15,768 nucleotides of DNA, taken from the NCBI GenBank assembly GCA_021737445.1, contig JAIPDY010000054.1:1-15768 (forward strand), written 5' to 3'. The DNA is from Desulfotignum sp. Its GTDB lineage: Bacteria > Desulfobacterota > Desulfobacteria > Desulfobacterales > Desulfobacteraceae. The notes under the pieces were generated by a model. The model was not told the DNA's origin. It worked only from the letters and a program-made list of their open reading frames with translations, and did no database searches. The translations under genes were made by a program, and so were the position numbers. Shown piece by piece: positions 7,884 to 14,300 of this stretch (its first letter is position 1; each line of letters begins with the position of its first letter).

Positions 7884-8058
7884 AAACAGGAAATTTATTG
7901 GACAAGTGCGGTTTGACGTTTTATGTTAAAAAACAGGTTCGTTTTCCCGGTACAGGTACCAGGGAAATAATTTGAATGACCGGCCTTTTAATCCAAAAAT
8001 AAACAACAGGCCGGCGACCGGGGCAGGAAAATAAGCCCTGAAAGGAATTTTTTTAAAA
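7884..8058. promoter_or_regulatory. Spacer with two hairpins upstream of the FKBP gene
   Basis: The first hairpin pairs 7943-7953 with 7956-7967 (TTTCCC-GGTAC against GTACC-A-GGGAAA, one bulged A). It is followed by AAATAATTT rather than a T run. The second pairs CCGGCCT at 7980-7986 with AGGCCGG at 8008-8014 over a 21-nt AT-rich loop. A weak promoter candidate is TTGGAC at 7898-7903 with TATGTT at 7922-7927 (18-bp spacer), which would place both hairpins in the leader of the FKBP transcript. The first hairpin could equally end the nuclease transcript. Confidence 0.4.
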
Positions 8059-8553
8059 ATGACTGACACCATCAAGGCAGGCGATACCATTTCTGTAGAT
8101 TACACAGGAAAAAAACAGGACGGCACGGTGTTTGATACATCTGAAGGAAAAACCCCGCTGAAGTTTACCGTGGGAGCTGGTATGCTGATCCAGGGATTTG
8201 ACAATGCGGTTCTGGGAATGAAGCCTGGTGAATCCAAAACTGTTGAGGTGCCGCCGGAAGAGGGATACGGCCCCCGCCATGAAGATGCGTTTGTGGACAT
8301 TCCCAAAACCCAGATTCCTGAAGAAATCCCTTTGAGTGAAGGGATCGTGCTTCAGCTTCAGGACCCCCAGGGACGGCCTGTTCCTGCCACTGTGACCGAG
8401 ATTACAGACGAGAAGGTCAAAATGGATATCAACCATATGCTGGCAGGTGAAACCCTCACCTTTGACATTACTGTCAGAGAGACCGGGCTGGAACCGGATA
8501 CCCAAGACTGCGGGGCCGGCGGGTGTGAGTCCGGCAGCTGTGAAGGCTGCTGA
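8059..8553 (+). CDS. SlyD-like FKBP peptidyl-prolyl isomerase with Cys-rich tail
   Basis: This 164-residue protein has an FKBP domain at about 6-68, resuming at about 120-140, with an insert-in-flap chaperone domain between (about 69-120), which is the SlyD layout. Markers are DYTGKKQDGTVFDTS, IQGFDNAVLGMKPGE, PPEEGYG and NHMLAGETLTFDI. It should catalyse proline cis-trans isomerisation and act as a folding chaperone in the cytoplasm; there is no signal peptide. The C-terminal tail after 150 carries cysteines 151, 156, 161 and 164 (CGAGGCESGSCEGC), short and His-poor compared with E. coli SlyD's metal-binding tail, but likely able to bind metal. The start is ATG 8059, with AAGGA at 8042-8046 (12-nt spacer, rather long). 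A strong terminator follows at 8597. Confidence 0.94.
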   Translation: MTDTIKAGDTISVDYTGKKQDGTVFDTSEGKTPLKFTVGAGMLIQGFDNAVLGMKPGESKTVEVPPEEGYGPRHEDAFVDIPKTQIPEEIPLSEGIVLQLQDPQGRPVPATVTEITDEKVKMDINHMLAGETLTFDITVRETGLEPDTQDCGAGGCESGSCEGC

Positions 8554-8596
8554 TATCCCTTCTGGATTGCTGATTGACAACCCCTTGAGTTTGATG

Positions 8597-8628
8597 AATC
8601 AGGTCCGGATTTTCCGGACCTGATTTTT
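8597..8628 (+). terminator. Intrinsic terminator after the FKBP gene
   Basis: AATCAGGTCCGG at 8597-8608 pairs perfectly with 8614-8625 over an ATTTT loop, a 12-bp stem running into five T residues at 8624-8628. It is unusual that the next gene's Shine-Dalgarno (GAGGA, 8629-8633) begins immediately after the last T and its ATG is at 8642. There is no room for a promoter between terminator and gene. A perfect TTGACA sits at 8574-8579, but I see no good -10 at 16-18 bp (candidates overlap the stem). Confidence 0.9.
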
Positions 8629-8641
8629 GAGGACAGGTGAC

Positions 8642-9574
8642 ATGAAAGTAGCGATGTGCCAGACCAACCCGGTGTTATTGGATGTTAAAGCCAATGTTGA
8701 GAATACCATTGAAAAGATCAATGTTTGCAGGGAAAAAGGTGCAGGCCTCATCGTGTTTCCGGAGCTGGCCCTGACCGGATATTTTGTGGGCCTCAATTAT
8801 CACAAGGCAGCCCTGCAAATGGATTCTCCCCAGATCAGGCGCATCGTAGCAGCCACAAAGAAGACAGCAGCAGTGGTGGGGTTTATCGAAGAATCCCAGT
8901 CCATGAACTTTTACAATTCTGCCCTGGTGGCAGTGGACGGCGAGATCAAATTTGCCTACCGGAAACTGAATCTTCCCAACTACGGGGTGTTTGAAGAACG
9001 CAAATTTTTTGCATCAGGAAAACGTATCAGGGTATTCAGACTGTGCGGGCTGAACATTGCCGTTTTTATCTGCAATGATCTGTGGCATCCTTCGCTGCCC
9101 TATCTGGGGATCGCCCAGAAAGCGGATATTTTTCTTTCCATATTCAATTCATCTGAAGGGTCCATGGCAGATGAATTCAGCAATATTGAAAGCTGGGAAA
9201 TTATCAACCGGTTTTATTCCCGGATTTTCGGTATTTACAATATCTGTGTCAACCGGGTGGGAGAAGAAGGCCCTGAAGAGGTTCGGTGCAGGGCCCTTAA
9301 AAATGGAGATACCGAGTTCCCCGAAGCGTTCCGGTTACCTGAGTTGAAAAAAAACTATCACTTCTGGGGAGGCAGCGAAATTATCAACCCCTTTGGCCTG
9401 GCCATTTATTCAGCAAAAAAATTCCAGGAAGACGTGGTTATTGGTGAGATCTCAAAAGACATGCTGCGCAGAAAAAAAATTGTATTGCCCTATTTGAAAA
9501 ATGATGACCCCTATTTTACTCACCGCGAACTGGAACGTATTCTTTATTCTCAGGCAGGAGATCAGCTGCGATGA
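8642..9574 (+). CDS. Nitrilase-superfamily carbon-nitrogen hydrolase
   Basis: This 310-residue enzyme has the catalytic triad of the superfamily: Glu41 in FPELALTGY, Lys108 in YRKLNLPNYG, and the nucleophile Cys144 in VFICNDLWHP. The substrate cannot be read from sequence. The family hydrolyses nitriles, amides or carbamoyl groups, or acts as the glutaminase part of NAD synthetase, but no synthetase domain is present here. Residues about 207-241, between NRVGEEG and FWGGSEIINPFG, look like an insertion compared with the usual direct junction. ATG 8642 has GAGGA at 8629-8633 and an 8-nt spacer; TTG 8627 is inside the terminator T tract and is rejected. Its TGA overlaps the ATG of the response regulator gene by 4 bp (ATGA), so the two are translationally coupled. 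Confidence 0.9.
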   Translation: MKVAMCQTNPVLLDVKANVENTIEKINVCREKGAGLIVFPELALTGYFVGLNYHKAALQMDSPQIRRIVAATKKTAAVVGFIEESQSMNFYNSALVAVDGEIKFAYRKLNLPNYGVFEERKFFASGKRIRVFRLCGLNIAVFICNDLWHPSLPYLGIAQKADIFLSIFNSSEGSMADEFSNIESWEIINRFYSRIFGIYNICVNRVGEEGPEEVRCRALKNGDTEFPEAFRLPELKKNYHFWGGSEIINPFGLAIYSAKKFQEDVVIGEISKDMLRRKKIVLPYLKNDDPYFTHRELERILYSQAGDQLR

Positions 9575-10131
9575 GAAAAAAGCGGCTGATACTGGCAGTG
9601 GATGACAACCCCCGGAACCTGCAGTTTCTGGGAAAACTGCTGTCTGATAATGGATATGACGTGGCAGTGGCCCAGAACGGACAGCAGACCTTGAATTTTA
9701 TTTGCAAAAATGAACCTGACCTGATCCTGCTGGATATCATGATGCCGGAGATGGACGGGTATACTGTCTGTGAAAAGATAAAGACAGATTTTGCCACCCG
9801 CCATATTCCCATCATTTTCCTGACAGCCAAAACAGATCCAGGTGATGTGATAAAAGGGTTTGAAGCAGGCGGGGTGGATTATGTAACAAAACCTTTTAAT
9901 TCTGCGGAATTGCTGGCCCGGGTCAGAACCCATGTTGAGGTCACGATACTCAGGGGATTGCTGCCCATCTGTTCCAGGTGCAAGAAGATCCGGGATGACC
10001 AGGGTTTCTGGGAACAGGTGGAAAGCTATCTTGAAGCCCACTCCCAGGTGACTTTCAGCCACGGTATCTGCCCGGATTGCCTGGATGCGCTTTACGGTGA
10101 TTCTGACTGGTACCGGAAAAAAATAAAATAA
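9571..10131 (+). CDS. Response regulator with C-terminal Cys4 motif
   Basis: In this 186-residue protein the receiver domain covers about 5-122, with acidic Asp11/Asp12, phospho-acceptor Asp55 in LILLDIMMPEMDGY, Thr85 and Lys107 in VTKPF, so it should be phosphorylatable. Instead of a DNA-binding or enzymatic domain, residues 130-176 carry LLPICSRCKKIRDDQGFWEQV ending in HGICPDC: Cys134 and Cys137 with Cys167 and Cys170, plus His164. This resembles a tail seen at the ends of many delta-proteobacterial sensor proteins and may bind metal or act as a signalling interface; that part is inference. No histidine kinase is next to it. It begins inside the nitrilase stop codon (ATGA), tying its expression to that enzyme. 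The last residues are basic. Confidence 0.93.
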   Translation: MRKKRLILAVDDNPRNLQFLGKLLSDNGYDVAVAQNGQQTLNFICKNEPDLILLDIMMPEMDGYTVCEKIKTDFATRHIPIIFLTAKTDPGDVIKGFEAGGVDYVTKPFNSAELLARVRTHVEVTILRGLLPICSRCKKIRDDQGFWEQVESYLEAHSQVTFSHGICPDCLDALYGDSDWYRKKIK

Positions 10132-10235
10132 CTTTATCCCTTCCCCCCCTTTTCCTTTTTTTGTCAGTGTTGCTTTTTTTAAAGATTGCGTTATGTTAAG
10201 TGAATTATGAATTTAATCTGAATACAGGAGTGTTT
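10132..10235. promoter_or_regulatory. Pyrimidine-rich spacer before the cooC-like gene
   Basis: From 10135 to about 10180 the + strand is almost all C and T (CCCTTCCCCCCCTTTTCC and later T7 runs), with no stem, so it is not a standard intrinsic terminator. Weak promoter elements follow: TTGCTT at 10170-10175 with TATGTT at 10192-10197 (16-bp spacer), or TTTAAT at 10212-10217 with no clear -35. A promoter for the downstream operon is expected here but not firmly placed. Confidence 0.35.
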
Positions 10236-11000
10236 ATGAGCTGTGTAATTGCCATGGCCGGCAAGGGAGGGGTCGGGAAAACAACCGTTTCCGCGCTGGT
10301 TGTCAGATATTTTACAAAAAATGTGACCAGTCCTGTTCTGGCCATTGATGCTGATCCCAACAGTAACCTGGGGGAAACCCTGGGACTGACCATTGAAAAA
10401 ACAGTGGGTGACATCCGGGAGGATTTCATGAAAGATCCCCAGGGTGTGCCATCTGGCATGGATAAGGTTTTGTACCTGGAAATGCTCATGAACCAGGTGC
10501 TGATTGAACATAAAAATTTTGATCTGCTGGTCATGGGCCGCCAGGAAGGCCAGGGGTGTTACTGCATGGTCAACAACATATTGAACCGGTTTGCCGAAGA
10601 ACTGGAAAACAATTACCAGTACCTGCTGGTGGACAATGAAGCCGGCATGGAACACTTGAGCCGCCGGACCAGCGGGAAGGTGGACATGCTGCTTATGGTC
10701 ACCGATTATGCCCTGCGCGGCCTGCGGGCTGTGGGCCGCATTGACAGCATGCTGGCTGATCTGAAACTGGATGTCCGGCATAAGGGGCTGATTGTCAACC
10801 GGGCACCGGAAAAGTTGAACCAGGCGTTTTTGGATGAAGTGGAGCAGATCAAGGTACCGCTGCTGTGTACCATTCCCCAGGATGACAATCTGCTGGAATT
10901 TGATATGCAAAGACGTTCCATGCTGGAACTGCCGGATGATTCTCCTGCAGTGCTGGCGGTGGATGATCTCATGGAAAAAATTTTAAAAGTAAAGGCCTGA
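10236..11000 (+). CDS. CooC-like nickel-insertion MinD-type ATPase
   Basis: This 254-residue P-loop ATPase of the MinD/CooC class has the deviant Walker A GKGGVGKTT at 9-17 and LAIDADPNSNLGETLG at 36-50. It also has the CooC-type CxC metal motif GCYC, with Cys108 and Cys110, then LLVDNEAGMEHLSRRT at about 130-145. CooC/AcsF proteins dimerise around metal through the CxC and use ATP to help nickel enter carbon monoxide dehydrogenase or acetyl-CoA synthase. No such enzyme is encoded in this window, so the client is unknown; it could act elsewhere or on a different metalloenzyme. The start is ATG 10236, with CAGGAG at 10225-10230; GTG 10200 would add 12 residues before the P-loop and is rejected. 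It heads a closely packed six-gene run. Confidence 0.9.
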   Translation: MSCVIAMAGKGGVGKTTVSALVVRYFTKNVTSPVLAIDADPNSNLGETLGLTIEKTVGDIREDFMKDPQGVPSGMDKVLYLEMLMNQVLIEHKNFDLLVMGRQEGQGCYCMVNNILNRFAEELENNYQYLLVDNEAGMEHLSRRTSGKVDMLLMVTDYALRGLRAVGRIDSMLADLKLDVRHKGLIVNRAPEKLNQAFLDEVEQIKVPLLCTIPQDDNLLEFDMQRRSMLELPDDSPAVLAVDDLMEKILKVKA

Positions 11001-11002
11001 TT

Positions 11003-11785
11003 ATGGGATATGTGTTTGATTTTAAAGAGGCAGATCAGTATGATGCCTGGTTTTCAGAGCCAGGCAACCGCCATTGCCTTGATCTTGAAATCAAACTGAT
11101 CCTGGATCTGATGGATCTGCGGTCCGGTCAGCGGGTCCTTGACATCGGATGCGGTACGGGCATGAGCCTTGTGCCCCTGCTGGACCGGGGGATGAGCCTT
11201 ACCGGTGTTGACCCGTCCGCTTATATGCTGGACAATGCCCGTCAGCGGCTGGGTACAAGGGTGGACCTTCACCGGTGTCCTGCCGAAGACCTGCCCTTTG
11301 AAGACAATGCCTTTGATACCGCTTTTTTCTTCACCAGCCTGGAATTCACAGACCGTCCGGCCAAAGCCATTGAAGAGGCCTGCCGGGTGGCCAAGGACCG
11401 GGTTGTGATCGGGGTTTTGAACCGCTATGCGCCGGTGAATATCTGCCGGCGGTGCAAAGGGTTTTTTTCCCCCAGTATCTATAACAATGCCCGGTTTTTC
11501 AGCATATGGGAACTCAAACAGATGCTGTTCAATATCCTGGGGGATGTGCCCGTGCATTGGCGGACCACACTCCAGTTTCCATTTTTCCGGGGAAAAATAG
11601 CAACCGCGTTCGAAAATAACGGGCTGGTGCAAAAATCCTTTTTTGGAACCTTCATCGGTGTGCGCATCAAACCGGTGCCCAAATTCAGGGTTCGGCCCCT
11701 GCCATTGAAAATAAAGAAACAGAAAATGCACAAACCGGCCACAGGGCTGGTTACCACAAGCTCACGGGCCAGGGCTGAGGATTGA
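11003..11785 (+). CDS. Class I SAM-dependent methyltransferase
   Basis: This 260-residue protein has the Rossmann methyltransferase core: motif I VLDIGCGTG at 45-53, the acidic Asp70 in LTGVDPSAYML that binds the ribose, and AEDLPFEDNAFD around 94-105. The later part is distinctive. A Cys pair (NICRRCKGFFSP, near 147-158) and aromatic-rich segments are followed by a very basic, probably disordered tail (about 229-260, PLKIKKQKMHKP). The substrate is unknown. UbiE/MenG-type quinone methylation is tempting because MqnP is two genes downstream, but the C-terminal half does not look like MenG to me. The gap to the CooC-like gene is 2 bp and to the radical SAM gene 1 bp. AAAGG at 10991-10995 is a plausible ribosome binding site. 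Confidence 0.85.
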   Translation: MGYVFDFKEADQYDAWFSEPGNRHCLDLEIKLILDLMDLRSGQRVLDIGCGTGMSLVPLLDRGMSLTGVDPSAYMLDNARQRLGTRVDLHRCPAEDLPFEDNAFDTAFFFTSLEFTDRPAKAIEEACRVAKDRVVIGVLNRYAPVNICRRCKGFFSPSIYNNARFFSIWELKQMLFNILGDVPVHWRTTLQFPFFRGKIATAFENNGLVQKSFFGTFIGVRIKPVPKFRVRPLPLKIKKQKMHKPATGLVTTSSRARAED

Positions 11786-11786
11786 T

Positions 11787-12797
11787 ATGCAAGCTTACCT
11801 GTATGACAAACTGGAAAACCGCCAGGTACGGTGCCGGACCTGCAGCCATTTTTGTGTGCTGGATCCGGACCGCAGGGGCATCTGCGGCGTCAGGGAAAAC
11901 CAAAACGGCCGGCTCATGGCCCTGACCTATGACAAGATCATTGCCCACAGCGTTGATCCCATTGAAAAAAAACCTGTTTTTCATTTAAAGCCAGGCAGTT
12001 ATTCCTATTCCATCGCCACGGCAGGGTGCAATTTTCAGTGCAGGTTCTGCCAGAACGCCGATATCGCCCAGGTATCCGGAAATAAAGAGAGCCTGATAAT
12101 GGGCAGAAAAATGACGCCGGCAGATATTGTGGACAATGCCCTGGCCGCCGGGTGTCAGAGCATTGCCTATACCTATACCGAGCCATCAGTATTTTTTGAA
12201 CTGGCCTTTGACACGGCCCGGCTGGCAAAAAAGCGTGGGCTGCTCAACCTGTTTGTCACCAACGGTTACATGAGTGAAGACCTGGTGACTCTGGCAGCAC
12301 CATACCTGGATGCCGCCAATGTAGATCTCAAGGCATTCAACGATGCATTTTACCGGACATACTGCAAAGCCCGGCTGGAGCCGGTGAAGCAAACCCTGAA
12401 ACGCCTCAGACAGGCCGGGGTTCTGGTGGAGGTGACCACGTTGCTGATCCCCGGATTAAACGATGATCCGGGTGAACTGGCTGCCATGGCCCGGTTCATC
12501 GCTGATGATTTAGGACGTGAAACCCCCTGGCATGTCTCCCGGTTTCATCCGGCCCATCGCATGACAGACCGGGGCCCTACACCGGCTGCCACCGTGGAAG
12601 CCGCCTGTGATATCGGAAAAAAAGCCGGGCTTTACTACGTGTATACAGGCAACCTGCCCGGCTCATCCCATGAAAACACCCGGTGCCATCACTGCGGTGC
12701 CCTGGTGGTGGAGCGCAGGGGGTATCAGACCATCAGCCATATGAAAAAAGGCGGCATCTGTCCCGGCTGTGGTACGGCTGTTGCCGGTATTTACTGA
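11787..12797 (+). CDS. amrS: AmrS-type radical SAM protein (PflA-like, AmmeMemoRadiSam family)
   Basis: In this 336-residue protein the 4Fe-4S radical SAM motif is CNFQCRFC, with Cys81, Cys85 and Cys88. It is preceded by a Cys-rich N-terminus (Cys16, 19, 23, 33; CRTCSHFCVLDPDRRGICGV) and followed by TYTEPSVFFELAFDTA and DLKAFNDAFYR. A C-terminal zinc-ribbon-like pair lies at Cys300/303 and Cys325/328. This is the layout of the radical SAM member of the AmmeMemoRadiSam group, related to pyruvate formate-lyase activating enzymes. The partner proteins AMMECR1 and Memo are not in the window. The reaction is unknown. ATG 11787 is 1 bp after the methyltransferase stop and has GAGGA just upstream inside that gene. 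The symbol reflects family only. Confidence 0.88.
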   Translation: MQAYLYDKLENRQVRCRTCSHFCVLDPDRRGICGVRENQNGRLMALTYDKIIAHSVDPIEKKPVFHLKPGSYSYSIATAGCNFQCRFCQNADIAQVSGNKESLIMGRKMTPADIVDNALAAGCQSIAYTYTEPSVFFELAFDTARLAKKRGLLNLFVTNGYMSEDLVTLAAPYLDAANVDLKAFNDAFYRTYCKARLEPVKQTLKRLRQAGVLVEVTTLLIPGLNDDPGELAAMARFIADDLGRETPWHVSRFHPAHRMTDRGPTPAATVEAACDIGKKAGLYYVYTGNLPGSSHENTRCHHCGALVVERRGYQTISHMKKGGICPGCGTAVAGIY

Positions 12798-12810
12798 AAG
12801 AATCCCTGTC

Positions 12811-13689
12811 ATGACCTATGTTTTTAAAAAAAAATTTTTGGATTACGGGAAAATGATCAAATTTTCCCATACGATTTTTGCCCTCCCCTTTGCCTTGTCT
12901 GCAGTGGTCCTGGCCTGGCAGAGCCATGTTCCGTCAGCATGGGACCTGTTTTTCATCCTGGCGGCCATGGTGGGGGCGCGGTCTGCAGCCATGGGATTCA
13001 ACCGCATCATTGACGCGGATATTGACAAAAAAAATCCCCGGACCGCCATTCGGGAAATTCCGGCCGGTATCCTGACCCAAAAAGAGGCAATGGTGTTCGT
13101 GGTGCTTTCCAGCCTGGTGTTTGTGGGGGCTGCGGCCCTGTTGTCTCCCCTTTGCTTCTGGCTGTCTTTTCCCGTGCTCGGGGTGCTGTTTTTCTATTCC
13201 TATACCAAACGGTTCACCCCCTACTGCCACCTGGTGCTGGGATTTGCCATCTCCCTGGCGCCGGTGGGGGCCTGGGTGGCACTCACCGGCACCCTCAACT
13301 GGGGCATCGTTTTCCTGGGGGCAGCCCTGTGGTTCTATATTGCCGGGTTTGATATTTTATATGCCTGCCAGGATATCGAATTTGACCGTGAACAGGGGCT
13401 GTTTTCGCTTCCGGCACATCTGGGGCCGGCCCGGGCCATGCGGATTTCAGTGCTGTTTCACGGGATTTTCATGGCATGCCTGGTTGCGACGTATCTGGGT
13501 TTTGGCATGCACCCGGTGTTTCTGATATTCTGGATCGCCATTGCCGGATTGATCGTTCTGGAACATCGCCTGGTCAAACCCGGTGACCTGTCCCGCATTG
13601 ACATGGCATTTTTCCACGTCAACTCTGCGGTGTCGATATCCCTGTTTGCCGGCATTCTGGCCCAGGCGTTTTTCAGGGGGGGAGCATGA
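12811..13689 (+). CDS. mqnP: UbiA-family prenyltransferase, MqnP type (menaquinone synthesis)
   Basis: This 292-residue, strongly hydrophobic membrane protein has about eight likely transmembrane segments. The first prenyl-diphosphate/Mg motif is NRIIDADIDKKNPRTAIREIPAG (residues 64-86) and the second is DILYACQDIEFDREQG from about 181. Both are the versions I know from the futalosine-pathway UbiA relatives rather than E. coli UbiA. It should attach a polyprenyl chain to the aromatic precursor in the inner membrane. ATG 12811 starts 13 bp after the AmrS stop; the Shine-Dalgarno is weak (GAAAG at 12796-12800). GTG 12769 lies inside the preceding gene with no ribosome site, and ATG 12853 would remove conserved N-terminal residues. 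It ends in an ATGA overlap with ubiX, which fits a shared pathway. Confidence 0.9.
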   Translation: MTYVFKKKFLDYGKMIKFSHTIFALPFALSAVVLAWQSHVPSAWDLFFILAAMVGARSAAMGFNRIIDADIDKKNPRTAIREIPAGILTQKEAMVFVVLSSLVFVGAAALLSPLCFWLSFPVLGVLFFYSYTKRFTPYCHLVLGFAISLAPVGAWVALTGTLNWGIVFLGAALWFYIAGFDILYACQDIEFDREQGLFSLPAHLGPARAMRISVLFHGIFMACLVATYLGFGMHPVFLIFWIAIAGLIVLEHRLVKPGDLSRIDMAFFHVNSAVSISLFAGILAQAFFRGGA

Positions 13690-14300
13690 GCCCAAAAGAG
13701 GTCACCTATCCTTATGTCGTGGCCATTTGCGGTGCATCAGGCGTTGTCTACGGGGTACGCCTGGCAGCCCTGCTGCTCAGACACAAGGTGAAGGTGATGG
13801 TTGTTGTGTCCCATGGGGGTGTCCAGGTGCTGGCCCATGAGATGGGATATGATCCCGGAACCCGGTTTCACGCGTTTATGGCCGGATACGGGGTAGGGCC
13901 TGAAACCCTGCAAAACCTGTCCGTGTTTTCCCAGGATGATATTGCTGCTCCGCCGGCTTCGGGATCATTTCGCCATGCCGGCATGGTGGTGGCCCCCTGT
14001 TCCATGAAAACCCTGGCCGCTGTGGCTGCCGGATATGCCGGCAACCTGATCACCAGGGCCTGTGATGTCACCCTCAAGGAGGGGCGCCGGCTGATCCTGG
14101 TACCCAGGGAAACCCCGCTGAGCCTGATTCATCTGGAAAACATGGCACGCCTGGCCCGGGCCGGGGCTGTGATCCTGCCGGCCATGCCGTCGTTCTACAG
14201 CTTTCCCGCCACCATGGATGCCCTGGTGGACACGGTGGTGGCACGGATCATGGATCGACTGGGGGTGGATCATACCCTGGTTCCCCGGTGGGGGGAATGA
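13686..14300 (+). CDS. ubiX: UbiX-type flavin prenyltransferase
   Basis: This 204-residue UbiX/Pad1-like flavoprotein has the N-terminal ICGASG FMN-binding loop at 14-19 and APCSMKTLAAVAAGYAGNLI at 103-122. The signature LKEGRRLILVPRETPLS at 130-146 is also present. It makes prenylated FMN from FMN and dimethylallyl phosphate, the cofactor of UbiD-type decarboxylases. Its position after mqnP suggests service to a menaquinone-pathway UbiD (MqnL-like), which is not in the window. The start codon overlaps the mqnP stop (ATGA), with a strong GGGGGGAG just upstream. Its own TGA overlaps the next gene's ATG in the same way. Confidence 0.95.
   Translation: MSPKEVTYPYVVAICGASGVVYGVRLAALLLRHKVKVMVVVSHGGVQVLAHEMGYDPGTRFHAFMAGYGVGPETLQNLSVFSQDDIAAPPASGSFRHAGMVVAPCSMKTLAAVAAGYAGNLITRACDVTLKEGRRLILVPRETPLSLIHLENMARLARAGAVILPAMPSFYSFPATMDALVDTVVARIMDRLGVDHTLVPRWGE

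Noticed and set aside
10161..10176. Sigma-54 promoter (TTGTCAGTGTTGC) before the cooC-like gene
   Set aside because: It lacks the essential GG at -24 with correct spacing to GC at -12.
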